Both the position numbers and the translations under genes were made by a program. From the NCBI GenBank assembly GCA_035525225.1, contig DATLFA010000045.1, positions 1 through 64,000 of the forward strand: a DNA stretch of 64,000 nt, given 5' to 3'. This DNA is from DATLFA01 sp035525225. GTDB taxonomy: Bacteria > Actinomycetota > Acidimicrobiia > Acidimicrobiales > WLNW01. The notes beneath the pieces were generated by a model. It ran no database searches. It was not told the DNA's origin and saw only the letters and a list, made by a program, of their open reading frames with translations. Shown here piece after piece: positions 50,560-58,939 of the stretch. How positions within the stretch are numbered: position 1 is the first letter of the stretch; every line of letters begins with the position of its first letter.

Positions 50560-51429
50560 TCAGTTGGGCAACAGCACCCACGGGTCGTGATCGCCGGGCA
50601 CTTTGGGGAACTCTTGGTCCGCCCACCGCTGTTTGGCTTCCTCGATGCGTTCGCGGTCGCTGTGGACGAAGTTCCACCAGATGTGACGGTGGCCGACGGG
50701 GTCACCGCCGATGACCATCGCGTGACCGCGCCCTGCGACGGCGGGGCGGACGCCTGGTTCGAGGACCGCGAGGTGGCCGGTGGGCAGGGTCCGCCCGGCA
50801 ACGGTGAGCGCCCCGTCGATGGCGAGCACGGCGATCTCGCGGTGCTTGCTCTCTATGACGAACGACCCTTCGCCCGAGAGGCGGATCTCGGCCAGTACCA
50901 AGGGCGACGAGACGGCAACGGGCGACCGCATGCCCCAACCGGTGCCGGCGACGACGCGAACGGTTGCCCCGCCGCCGCGATCCTCTTGCGGGATCGCCGT
51001 TGCGTTGTGGTGTTCGAACCACGGCTCACCGTCTTCGGTGTCGGTCGGCAGCGCGATCCATGACTGCAGTCCGTGCAGCCGCCGCTGTTGGTCACGTTCG
51101 CCGTCCGGGGTGCGTTCGGTGTGTGTGACGCCGGCGCCCGCGGTCATCCAGTTGACGTCGCCCGGTTCGATCGTCTGCACCTCGCCCGTCGAGTCGCGGT
51201 GCACCAGCCGTCCTTCGAAGAGATACGTGAGCGTCGACAGGCCGATGTGGGGATGCGCGTCTACGTCGACGGCGACTCCCGGGGCCAGGTCGTCGGGGCC
51301 CATGTGATCGGCGAAGATGAACGGTCCGACCATGCGGCGATTGCGCCACGGCAACAGCCGATGCACCATGCCGTTACCGACGGGTCGTTCGCGTGGTTCG
51401 ATCAACAGCGCGATGGCATCTTCGGTCAC
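50560..51429 (-). CDS. pirin family protein
   Basis: This 289-residue bicupin has the pirin N-terminal domain VHRLLPWRNRRMVGPFIFAD, metal ligands in DAHPHIGLSTLTYLFEGRLV and GVTHTE, and the C-terminal cupin with VIESKHREIAVLAIDGALTV. Pirins bind iron and some have quercetinase activity. The GTG start at 51429 is read from sequence, with no strong ribosome-binding site. It stands alone between convergent genes, and the function is not predictable beyond the family. Confidence 0.93.
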   Translation of the reverse strand: MTEDAIALLIEPRERPVGNGMVHRLLPWRNRRMVGPFIFADHMGPDDLAPGVAVDVDAHPHIGLSTLTYLFEGRLVHRDSTGEVQTIEPGDVNWMTAGAGVTHTERTPDGERDQQRRLHGLQSWIALPTDTEDGEPWFEHHNATAIPQEDRGGGATVRVVAGTGWGMRSPVAVSSPLVLAEIRLSGEGSFVIESKHREIAVLAIDGALTVAGRTLPTGHLAVLEPGVRPAVAGRGHAMVIGGDPVGHRHIWWNFVHSDRERIEEAKQRWADQEFPKVPGDHDPWVLLPN

Positions 51430-51479
51430 GGTGGTCGATCGTAGCGATCGAGGCTTCGAATGCGAAAGGGTGTCCAACG

Positions 51480-52271
51480 ATGTCAGGACGGCTGAACGGA
51501 AAGATCGCAATCGTCACCGGCGGGGCGCGGGGCCTCGGTTTGGGCATCGCAACGCGCTTCGCGGCCGAGGGCGCACGGGTGATCATCGCGGACATCGCCG
51601 AGGAGACGGCGGTCGAGGCAGCCGCGTCGATCGGTGCGGACCACCGCGTGTGCGACGTTACCGAGCGGGAGTCGGTACAGACGCTGGTCGACACCGTGGT
51701 CGCCGATCATGGGTGGCTCGACATCATGGTCGCGAACGCGGGTATCGCGGGCGGCGCTCCGTTCCTCGAGTTGACCGACGAACGCTGGGACAGTGTCATC
51801 GCCGTCAATCTGCGCGGCGTCTTCTTGTGTGACCAGATCGCCGGTCGTCAGTTCGTGCAACAAGGTGGCGGAGCGATAATCAACACCGCTTCCATCCTGA
51901 GCGCGCGGGCCAATCCCACGACTGCGGCCTACAGCGCATCCAAGGCGGGCGTGGTGAGCCTCACTCACAGCGCGGCAGCGGCGCTCGGGCCATTTGGAAT
52001 ACGCGTCAACGCCATCGGGCCCGGCTACATCGAGACACAGATGACCGAAGGAATACGCGCCGACCCGAACATGGCGCAGTCGGTGCGGGACGCCACCGTG
52101 CTCGGACGGTTCGGCACCCCCACCGATGTCGGTGATGCGGCCGTCTTCCTCGCGTCGGACGAAGCCGCCTACATCACGGGGCATGTGCTCTATGTGGACG
52201 GCGGTTGGTTGTTGCACCGCAATCCTTCGGGTGAGCAGATGCAGCGGGCGACGACTGCCGCGCTCTCGTGA
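51480..52271 (+). CDS. short-chain dehydrogenase/reductase
   Basis: This 263-residue classical SDR has the NAD(P) motif TGGARGLGLGIA, NAG in VANAGIAGGAP, catalytic Tyr/Lys in YSASKAGVVSLTHSAAAALG and the C-terminal YITGHVLYVDGGW. Asp in IIADIAEE at the end of beta-2 suggests NAD(H) preference. The protein ends one base before the convergent gene. The substrate is unknown. Confidence 0.93.
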   Translation: MSGRLNGKIAIVTGGARGLGLGIATRFAAEGARVIIADIAEETAVEAAASIGADHRVCDVTERESVQTLVDTVVADHGWLDIMVANAGIAGGAPFLELTDERWDSVIAVNLRGVFLCDQIAGRQFVQQGGGAIINTASILSARANPTTAAYSASKAGVVSLTHSAAAALGPFGIRVNAIGPGYIETQMTEGIRADPNMAQSVRDATVLGRFGTPTDVGDAAVFLASDEAAYITGHVLYVDGGWLLHRNPSGEQMQRATTAALS

Positions 52272-52272
52272 A

Positions 52273-53244
52273 CTATGGGCTCGGCGTGGGGATTCGTTTG
52301 GGCCAGCCCGCGGCGATGGCATAGAGGAACGACTCGTCGGTCGCGCTCGACGCCGCGATGGGCGAACCGCGCCGGGCCAACTCGGTGGCGAATATGTCGA
52401 TGACGAGGGTCTCGTCGAGATCGTCGGTGTGCTCGTCGTAGCGCGTAGCAGCGGCCTCGTCGCGGAACACGTAGGCCTTCCACGACACCGACAGCCGCAC
52501 CATGTGGCGTGGCCATGTGCCGATGGCACGCGCGCCGTCTCGCAGTGCCCATCCGTCGTCGTTCGCAACCACTTCGCTCGTGGGTGTGAGATCGTTCGAC
52601 GCCGGGCCGTCCGGACGCGCGAAGTCGCCGACGGCGTGGAACACGCGGTCGTTGTCGCTCACGACTGCTCGGTTGCTGAGCGGCGGAACGAAGCGTTCTG
52701 GCGCACGGTCGGGGCCGTGGGTCCACAGCACGAAGTCGCCACGCGGTCCGTCCCACAACCAGGTGACCGCAGTGCAGATGTCGAGTTGCCAGCGACCGAA
52801 GAGACCGGAGCGGTTCATGATGTGCAGGAGTGCGACGGGATAGCGGTCGCGAGTGATGCCCCGGAACTCGGGCACGTCGGTGTGCCCGAAATCGGTGCCG
52901 GTTGCGGGAAGTTGGACGTTGGCGTAGACCGTATGCGGTCGCACGACCGCTCCGGCGAATACCTGACGTGCGGCGGTTGCGAATGATGCATGTTCGAGGA
53001 TGTGCTCCGCGCCATCCGCGAGTGGTTGGCCGCCGAGCGCCCAATCCTGGCGGTACCACGGCACGCCGATCGTCGAATTCGCGCCGCCCGGCATCTGCGA
53101 GGCGGCCCCCGCCGCCGACAGGTACCGGCCCTGGTTCCAGTACGGGCCATTGGAGGTGAAGAGCTCGCTCAACCACGCAGGGTCGGTGAACGTCTCGTCG
53201 AGGACGATCACTCTTGGCGCGGTGGGCAGATTCTTCGTGGTCAT
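52273..53244 (-). CDS. putative 2-oxoglutarate/Fe(II) oxygenase-like protein
   Basis: This 323-residue protein has beta-rich sequence containing TDFGHTDVPEFRG (H-x-D) and a distant His in NDRVFHAVGDF, spaced as in jelly-roll Fe(II)/2-oxoglutarate oxygenases. An NGPYWNQGRY segment leads. ATG 53244 has GAGGT seven bases upstream. The fold is inferred from motif spacing. No family name can be assigned with confidence, and neighbours offer no clue. Confidence 0.6.
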   Translation of the reverse strand: MTTKNLPTAPRVIVLDETFTDPAWLSELFTSNGPYWNQGRYLSAAGAASQMPGGANSTIGVPWYRQDWALGGQPLADGAEHILEHASFATAARQVFAGAVVRPHTVYANVQLPATGTDFGHTDVPEFRGITRDRYPVALLHIMNRSGLFGRWQLDICTAVTWLWDGPRGDFVLWTHGPDRAPERFVPPLSNRAVVSDNDRVFHAVGDFARPDGPASNDLTPTSEVVANDDGWALRDGARAIGTWPRHMVRLSVSWKAYVFRDEAAATRYDEHTDDLDETLVIDIFATELARRGSPIAASSATDESFLYAIAAGWPKRIPTPSP

Positions 53245-53389
53245 GGCTTCGACCTCGCGTGCCAGCATACGTAACAACGCCGCACGCGACGCGAGGTAGA
53301 TGTCATGCCCGACTTGCAGCTCGCCGCCGAGCCCTCCCCCACGGTCTGGTAGCCCAAGAGCACGCCCACCGTGCTTTTGGACTACTAGA

Positions 53390-53542
53390 ACGAATTGCGA
53401 TCAGCACCCGCGACGTTCGCAACGCCTTGACGACCGCCTCTCACGACAACCCGGCCCACGCGGCGAGGTCGGACTGCGACATCGGCACGCGGAGCTCCAC
53501 GCGCCCGTCGCCCGCCAGAGTCGCCCGCACCCATAGCGCAAG
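53390..53542 (-). pseudogene. remnant of a Crp/Fnr-type regulator HTH with an in-frame stop
   Basis: In one minus-strand frame, LALWVRATLAGDGRVELRVP is followed by MSQSDLAAWAGLS, a TGA (53441-53443), then EAVVKALRTSR. This is the winged HTH of Crp-family regulators, in which the sequence S-R-E-A-V-V-K-A-L is expected, so the stop replaces Arg (CGA to TGA is a single transition). No cAMP-binding domain is found upstream and the frame dissolves on both sides. The rest of 53245-53545 holds no supportable gene. Confidence 0.65.
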
Positions 53543-53545
53543 GGT

Positions 53546-53881
53546 CTACTGCAATGGCACGACGTACTCCTCGGCGCGAATCGAAAGGATGGTGTCGAGT
53601 TCGAGGAACTCGTCAGTGCTCGATCGCCGGGTATCGCCCAGCCAGTCTGGAGACGAGAGTGCACGCTCGGCAGCAGCGCGATCGTCGAAGTGCAACTCGA
53701 CCATGCCGTCGTATTCGGGAGGTTCGCCGCCACGCCCGGCCTCCACGATGTTCAAGACGTACTTGCGTAGCCCCGGCAGCGTCGTGCGCACGAGAGGGGC
53801 GTGCACGTTCTTCCAGTAGTCGGCGAACTGCTCGGGAGTGATACCGGATCTGCGGCGCACGAGCGCGATCACTTTGTACAT
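53546..53881 (-). CDS. EthD domain protein
   Basis: This 111-residue ferredoxin-like-fold protein has MYKVIALVRRRSGITPEQFA, then DYWKNVHAPLVRTTLPGLRK, the EthD pattern (P-E-x-F-x-x-Y-W-x-x-x-H-x-P). The C-terminal half has MVELHFDDRAAAERALSSPD. EthD proteins accompany cytochrome P450 ether degradation or bind small aromatics. GGAG lies six bases before the ATG. It stands alone, divergent from the IS1096-type gene. Confidence 0.9.
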   Translation of the reverse strand: MYKVIALVRRRSGITPEQFADYWKNVHAPLVRTTLPGLRKYVLNIVEAGRGGEPPEYDGMVELHFDDRAAAERALSSPDWLGDTRRSSTDEFLELDTILSIRAEEYVVPLQ

Positions 53882-53967
53882 CGCTGGCTCCTACCGTGAA
53901 GCGCGAGGGCAACGTACCACCCGTACGGCGACGCACGTATTCTGATCGAAACGACGAAGGAGGCATC

Positions 53968-54519
53968 GTGATCCCGTTTGGCCCGACCGTGCATACGCTG
54001 AAGGTGACGTTGTGCGATGTTGAGCCGCCCGTGTGGCGGCGCGTCGTGGTGCGGTCCGAGATGCCCTTACCGAAACTGGCGCGCGCCCTCGAGGTCGCGA
54101 TGGGATGGCAGGGCTATCACCTTCACATGTTCGACGTGGGTGGTGTGTTGTTCGGAGACCCGGACGAGGACGCCGACTACATGATCAACGAGAAGCACGC
54201 CACGGTGAAACAGGTGCTGCCCCGTCTGGATTCTCGGCTGCGTTGGGACTACGACTTCGGCGACGGCTGGGAGCACGAGGTAGTTGTCGAGGCAATCGAG
54301 TCGCCGAACGAGCGTGGCCGCTACCCGATGTGTCTCGACGGCAAGAGGGCGTGCCCGCCAGAGGACTGCGGTGGTCCTTTCGGTTACATTCGATTGCTCG
54401 AGGCACTGTCCGATCCGAAGGATCCCGAGCACGACGAACTCGCGGAGTGGGCACCGGAGGGCTTCGATCCCGAGGTATTCGATGTGATCATGACAAACAA
54501 GCGGCTGCGCGGACGTTGA
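53968..54519 (+). CDS. plasmid pRiA4b ORF-3-like protein
   Basis: This 183-residue protein matches the pRiA4b ORF-3 family (PF07929; IS1096 passenger TnpR-like): VTLCDVEPPVWRRVVVRSEM, MGWQGYHLHMFDVGG, LRWDYDFGDGWEHEVVVE and CPPEDCGGPFGY. The family's role is unknown. It is found free-standing and inside mobile elements. AAGGAGG precedes the GTG at 53968, which is preferred over an upstream ATG. No transposase is adjacent; its position beside decayed genes is suggestive only. Confidence 0.92.
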   Translation: MIPFGPTVHTLKVTLCDVEPPVWRRVVVRSEMPLPKLARALEVAMGWQGYHLHMFDVGGVLFGDPDEDADYMINEKHATVKQVLPRLDSRLRWDYDFGDGWEHEVVVEAIESPNERGRYPMCLDGKRACPPEDCGGPFGYIRLLEALSDPKDPEHDELAEWAPEGFDPEVFDVIMTNKRLRGR

Positions 54520-54657
54520 GCATCCGTCCCGAGCGCATTGTGGGCGAGGCGGTCGGCGAAGGCAGCCGGGGTGCCCGACCTTGACAGCCGCGCCGGATCG
54601 ACACAACGTGTGGGCACTCGGCAACGCGGTGCCGGAGCCAAAGTGAGGGGAACGCAG

Positions 54658-54846
54658 ATGGGCAACTACACACTGGTCGTGTTCACCAATCCCGTCGAAG
54701 GTCGCGAAGACGACTACAACGAGTGGTACGACAACCAGCACCTAGGCGATGTGATCGCGGCGGCGGGCGGCGACGCGTTCGAGGGCTATGCCGCCGCTCG
54801 ATGCGTGGCCTCTAGCGCACGTGCCACACCATTTCGGCGTCGTTGA
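54658..54846 (+). pseudogene. truncated EthD-like/DUF4286-type protein
   Basis: The first 34 residues (MGNYTLVVFTNPVEGREDDY, then NEWYDNQHLGDVIA) match the N-terminus of small dimeric alpha/beta-barrel proteins in actinobacteria, which continue V-P-G-F-V-x-A-x-R-F. After 54757 the sequence changes abruptly to AAGGDAFEGYAAARC with no homology and stops at 54846. The C-terminal two thirds are lost. The rest of this frame is antisense to the regulator remnant. The break lies within the decayed zone. Confidence 0.7.
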
Positions 54847-55200
54847 TCACGCCGAGCCAGCCACAGCGCGTCGCTTCGTCGAGCGCGGTGTCGGCTTGTG
54901 CTGCAGCGGCGTCATCGCCACATGCGGCGCGAGCGATCGTGGTCCGCAGCACGTGCAGCGGCGCGCCCAGTGCAACGGACAATCGTGTGCAACGCGGAGG
55001 TGATCGAGCGCCTGTTCACGATCGCCGATAGTGAATGCAAGTGCGCCGAGCGCGTAGTCGTTCGCTTCACGGGTCGTCGTCCCTTGCCAACTCATACGGC
55101 CGGCAAACGGAGAAGGTGACGGAAAGCGAGTTCGGCAAGTTGTCGATCGCCGGTCGCAGCGATCGCGCTCGCGACGGGATCACCGAGCTGATGGCCGAGC
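54812..55200 (-). pseudogene. C-terminal remnant of a TPR-rich ATPase regulator, with two frameshifts
   Basis: Read on the minus strand, three frames join into one helical-repeat sequence. GDRQLAELAFRHLL continues, after a one-base loss near 55108, as PFAGRMSWQGTTTREANDYA and FTIGDREQALDHLRVAH. After a second one-base loss near 54994 it continues as RLSVALGAPLHVLRTTIARA and ADTALDEATRCGWLG, ending at TAG 54812. This resembles the C-terminal TPR part of LAL/BTAD regulators such as those at 14496 and 46355. No intact N-terminal part is seen; 55200-55427 shows only scattered possible remains. Confidence 0.65.
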
Positions 55201-55427
55201 ATGGTGGGCTCCTCGCCCACTTGCCGGCGCCGTTCGAACTCCTCGGGCCGGCACAGCCCGAGAAACCCGTACGAGAGCGCGCGGGTACGCGTTGCCGTCC
55301 TGCTCACTGTCAACCGCGCCGTCACCGCCAGGGCGCAGAGTACCGGAAACGGGCGGAGAGGCTCGTGATGCGCGGGACTCACTTCATCGCGCGAAGTCCC
55401 GTCGCCACTGTGGCTAGAGTCGCGGGC

Positions 55428-55943
55428 ATGGCTGGCCTGCAACCGAACTCGCAAGGTCCCGAGGTCGAAGCGCTGCAAAAGGCGTTGGTCGCTCAGGGCT
55501 ATTTTGTCGGAGCGATCGATGGGGTATTCGGGCTGAAGACACTGGCCGCAGTCGTCTACTTCCAATCGGTCAACAGCCTTGCGCTCGACGGCGTGGTCGG
55601 CCCGCAGACGTTGGAGTTGCTCGGCATCGGCGACCACGACGGTGCGATCGAGATGACCTTGCCCGCACCTGACGCGATCAAGGGGGAGAGCTACGAGGTC
55701 ATCGTCAACGCCAGCGTCAACAAGATCGTGCGAATCGTCGTGTGGTTCACTGCCGGGGCCCATCAGGAGCATGCCGAAACCACCGTCGACGTGAACGCCG
55801 GATCGCCGGCGCACATCACCCTGACTGTGCCTTCAGCGGTCCGCCAACAAGAAGGTGAAGTGCACGTGCATGCGACCGCGTACCCGCCCAGTGGCACCGA
55901 CGTACTCGATACGAAGGCCAGTTCTTTCTGGGTCAACCTGTGA
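55428..55943 (+). CDS. peptidoglycan-binding domain protein
   Basis: This 171-residue protein has a PG_binding_1 domain at residues about 5-65 (SQGPEVEALQKALVAQGYFV, then AIDGVFGLKTLAAVVYFQ and LDGVVGPQTLELLG). A beta-rich C-terminal domain follows (YEVIVNASVNKIVRIVVWFT, VHVHATAYP). No signal peptide is visible at ATG 55428, so secretion is unproven. The longer frame upstream runs antisense to the regulator remnant. The last 11 bases overlap the convergent oxidoreductase. Confidence 0.82.
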   Translation: MAGLQPNSQGPEVEALQKALVAQGYFVGAIDGVFGLKTLAAVVYFQSVNSLALDGVVGPQTLELLGIGDHDGAIEMTLPAPDAIKGESYEVIVNASVNKIVRIVVWFTAGAHQEHAETTVDVNAGSPAHITLTVPSAVRQQEGEVHVHATAYPPSGTDVLDTKASSFWVNL

Positions 55944-56976
55944 CCCGCACGACCACGCGACCCATCGTGCGTCGCTCTGCGAGATCGGTCAGCGCCGCCG
56001 GTACTTCGTCGAACGCAACGCATCGGGTCACGGTCGGTCGGTAGCGTCCACTGGCGAGCAACTCGCTCAGCGCAGCGTTGGTCTCGTGGTGGATTCGTTC
56101 CATTTCCGGCCGCGGATAGCTGCCGAGCGTGGCTCCGACCAGCGTGTGGTTGTACATGTAGAAGTGCGGATCGTGGGGGACGAGACCGCCCGCGTGGCCG
56201 CACAACACGTGGCGCCCGTCGGGCGCGAGCGCGCTACGAATAGTAGCGCCCATCTCGCCTTGCACGGGGTCGACGATGACCTGCACCGGTTGGCCGCCAT
56301 TGGCGGAGCGCAGCCGCGCCGCGACGTCGCCCGTCGAGTGGTCGATCGCGTCGGCACCGAGGCTGCGGCAAAAGGCCATCTTCTCTTCGCCACCGACCAC
56401 GGCAATGACGTGCGCGCCGGCCGCGACGCACAACTGGACGATCGCCGCGCCGAGGCCCCCGGCGGCGCCTGTCACCGCGACGGTCTCACCGGCGCGCACC
56501 GCACCCCGCCGCACCACCGCGTGATACGCCGTGTGCGCGGGGATGAGATAGCCCGCCGCATCTTCGTCGCTCATGCTGTCGGGCACCTCGAAGATGGTGG
56601 ATATGCCGACGGCGATCGGCGCAAGGCTGCCGAACGGTTGGATCGTCACTGCGGCAACACGCCGGCCGATCAGGTGCCGCCGTCGCGGCGCGGCATCGAT
56701 CACGACGCCCACCGCTTCTTGTCCCGACACGTACGGCCGCGCCACGGGCACCGGGTAGGTACCGCGACACATCGTCACGTCGGGCAGCGCCAGTCCCGCT
56801 ATGGAGACCTGCATGATCACCCAATCGTCGAACGGCGCCGCGCCCGGCTGTAGGGGAATCCATCCCGGGAGCCCCATGCCCATGCCACCCAGATCGTCCG
56901 CAGTCGGCGCAGCGATCTCGTCGAGTACGAACACCTCGGCCGGTTCGCCGAACCCATGAACCCGCCACGCCTGCAT
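55933..56976 (-). CDS. medium-chain zinc-type alcohol dehydrogenase/quinone oxidoreductase
   Basis: This 347-residue MDR protein has MQAWRVHGFGEPAEVFVLDE, the P-x-V-x-G-x-E motif as RPYVSGQEAVGVV, and a nucleotide-binding loop in GETVAVTGAAGGLGAAIVQL. Structural zinc Cys are not obvious, which favours the NADPH-quinone-reductase branch. An insertion rich in Gly/Met (GGMGMGLPGWIPLQPG) is found near residue 30. GGGAGG precedes ATG 56976. The 3' ends of this gene and the peptidoglycan-binding gene overlap by 11 bases. Confidence 0.9.
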   Translation of the reverse strand: MQAWRVHGFGEPAEVFVLDEIAAPTADDLGGMGMGLPGWIPLQPGAAPFDDWVIMQVSIAGLALPDVTMCRGTYPVPVARPYVSGQEAVGVVIDAAPRRRHLIGRRVAAVTIQPFGSLAPIAVGISTIFEVPDSMSDEDAAGYLIPAHTAYHAVVRRGAVRAGETVAVTGAAGGLGAAIVQLCVAAGAHVIAVVGGEEKMAFCRSLGADAIDHSTGDVAARLRSANGGQPVQVIVDPVQGEMGATIRSALAPDGRHVLCGHAGGLVPHDPHFYMYNHTLVGATLGSYPRPEMERIHHETNAALSELLASGRYRPTVTRCVAFDEVPAALTDLAERRTMGRVVVRVTG

Positions 56977-57047
56977 GAGCCCTCCCGCCGGACAACTTCT
57001 TAGTCGATATGACGTGGGCGTCGCCGGGCGATCGGTAGGTTGCCGGT

Positions 57048-57806
57048 ATGGCCGAATGGTACGAATCCTTCTTCGACGCGCTCGCACACGACGTCTGGCG
57101 CGGGTTGGTGCCCGAAGCGCACTCCGATGCCGAAGCTCAGTTCATCGCCGACGCGCTCGCGCTCGAGCCCGATTTCCCTGCCCGGTTGCTCGATGCGCCG
57201 TCGGGCGACGGACGCCTGGCGTTGCGTCTCGCCGCGATGGGCCACCACATCACCGGTGTCGATCTGTCGTCGGTCGCCGTCGACCGCATCAACGAAAGTG
57301 GGGTCGAGTTGGGTGTGCCCGCCCACGCAGTGCTCGGCGATCTGCGTGAACTGCGCGAGATACTGCCCGCGGACGTCAGCTTCGACGGCGCGTACTGCAT
57401 GGGCAATTCGTTCGGCTATCTCGACGACGAAGGCACCGCCAAGTTCGTCAAAGGCGTCGCCGCCGCGCTGCGTCCCGGTGCCCGCTTCGTCATCGACCAT
57501 CCGATGGCGGCCGAATGCATCTTGGCCCACTACGGCGACAGCGATTCGCATCGAGTCGGCGACGTCGCGCTGTCGATCGAAAACATCTACGAGGCGACAA
57601 CCTCGACCGTCGTCGCCACGATGACGCTGGAACATGCGGGCGAGACCGCGGAGCGCACGGTGCGCCACCGAGTGACGACCTGTGCGCAGGTCGTCCATGC
57701 GCTCGACACCGCCGGGTTCGACATCATCGGCCTTTTCGGCGGCATCGACGGCGAGCTGTTCACGGTCGGATCACCCACGCTGGTGGTCCTCGCCGCGCGC
57801 CGGTAG
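57048..57806 (+). CDS. class I SAM-dependent methyltransferase
   Basis: This 252-residue methyltransferase has motif I LLDAPSGDGRLALRLAAMGH, Asp in ITGVDLSSVAVDR at the end of beta-2 and motif IV FDGAYCMGNSFGYLDDEG. The N-terminal MAEWYESFFDALAHDVWRGL is typical. The D-A-P-S-G-D-G variant of motif I is seen in related actinobacterial proteins. The substrate is unknown. It is divergent from the MDR gene, with a 71-base promoter gap. Confidence 0.9.
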   Translation: MAEWYESFFDALAHDVWRGLVPEAHSDAEAQFIADALALEPDFPARLLDAPSGDGRLALRLAAMGHHITGVDLSSVAVDRINESGVELGVPAHAVLGDLRELREILPADVSFDGAYCMGNSFGYLDDEGTAKFVKGVAAALRPGARFVIDHPMAAECILAHYGDSDSHRVGDVALSIENIYEATTSTVVATMTLEHAGETAERTVRHRVTTCAQVVHALDTAGFDIIGLFGGIDGELFTVGSPTLVVLAARR

Positions 57807-57875
57807 AGCATCATGTGACAGTCTGGCGGTCACGGACGCGGCATCGGCCCGCGCGCCGCCGACCAGGGGGTCCCA

Positions 57876-58709
57876 ATGAGCACCGACATCGTCCTCATCG
57901 ACGAGCCGGCACCGATGGTGCGGCGCATCACGATGAATCGCCCCGAGAAGCGCAACTCCCTCATCCATCCGCTGCGCGGTGCGATCCTCGAATCACTGCG
58001 CGAAGCGGACCGTGACCCCAGCGTGCGCGTGATGATCGTGCGCGGCGCCGGTCCGTCGTTCTCGGCCGGCTACGACCTCGCCGGTGGCAACGAAGGCCAC
58101 GAGCTGCCGTTCTACACGCCGGGCGGCGACGGACAATGGCCCCGTCACGTCACCGAGGGCTGGATGAGCATCTGGGATCTCGCGAAGCCCGTGATCGCGC
58201 AAGTGCACGGCTATTGCCTTGCCGGCGGCAGCGAGCTGGCGACATGTTGTGATCTCGTCTACGTCGCCGAAGACGCGCAGATGGGTTACCCCGCGGTGCG
58301 CTTCGGAGTGCCCGACATGCACTTCCATCCGTGGTTCCTCGGCATGCGCCGCGCCATGGAGATGATGGTGACCGGCGATTCGATCTCTGGTCTCGAAGCC
58401 GCACGCGAAGGCTGGGCCAACCGCGCCTTTCCCGCCGATGAACTCGAAGCGGCTGTTCTCGAAGTCGCGCAGCGCATCACCACCGTGCCACCCGAGTTGG
58501 CGCAACTCAACAAGCGCGTCGTGCATCGCCAGATGGAGCACATGGGTCTGCGCAACGGCATCCGCGCCGGCACCGAGCTGTGTGCGTTGGGCACGCACAC
58601 CGAGGCCATGCGCCAGTTCACCACGAACATCAAAGAGAAGGGCCTCACCAGCGCGCTCTCAGAGCGCGACAAGCCCTTCGGCGACTATCGCACGCGCGCG
58701 CACGACTGA
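57876..58709 (+). CDS. enoyl-CoA hydratase/isomerase family protein
   Basis: This 277-residue crotonase-fold protein has the oxyanion-hole segments GAGPSFSAGYDLAGG and GYCLAGGSELATCCDLVYVA. DAQMGYPAVRFGVPDMHFHP also matches family. The Asp after SAGY and the absence of obvious acid residues at both classical Glu positions leave hydratase versus isomerase open. GGGGG lies five bases before the ATG. It is possibly transcribed with the small zinc-ribbon gene that begins six bases later. Confidence 0.93.
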   Translation: MSTDIVLIDEPAPMVRRITMNRPEKRNSLIHPLRGAILESLREADRDPSVRVMIVRGAGPSFSAGYDLAGGNEGHELPFYTPGGDGQWPRHVTEGWMSIWDLAKPVIAQVHGYCLAGGSELATCCDLVYVAEDAQMGYPAVRFGVPDMHFHPWFLGMRRAMEMMVTGDSISGLEAAREGWANRAFPADELEAAVLEVAQRITTVPPELAQLNKRVVHRQMEHMGLRNGIRAGTELCALGTHTEAMRQFTTNIKEKGLTSALSERDKPFGDYRTRAHD

Positions 58710-58714
58710 TCGAT

Positions 58715-58939
58715 ATGGGCATCCTCGGTAGGCGCAAGCAGAACGAAGAGTCGGTTCAGGTTTCGGGCACCGGTCAGCGCGTGTGGATGGAGAACTGCAC
58801 GCGCTGCGGTTGCCCGCTCACGATCCTCGCGGTGGCGCGCCCGGCAGAGCCGCTGTGCACGCGTTGTCAGGCGTCGGTGGCGGCAGAGGCGTTCGAAGCC
58901 GGCGACGCGGCCGAGGGACGCGGGTCGTCGGGCGAATAG
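58715..58939 (+). CDS. small zinc-ribbon protein
   Basis: This 74-residue protein has two CxxC pairs, CTRCGCPL and CTRCQAS, spaced 27 residues apart, a classical zinc ribbon. The N-terminus is MGILGRRKQNEE and the C-terminus is acidic and Gly-rich. The start is ATG 58715, directly after the enoyl-CoA hydratase stop. Its last 73 bases overlap the 3' end of the convergent SDR gene, an unusually long tail-to-tail overlap. It may be an accessory partner of CoA enzymes (as zinc-finger OB proteins are), by inference. Confidence 0.7.
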   Translation: MGILGRRKQNEESVQVSGTGQRVWMENCTRCGCPLTILAVARPAEPLCTRCQASVAAEAFEAGDAAEGRGSSGE

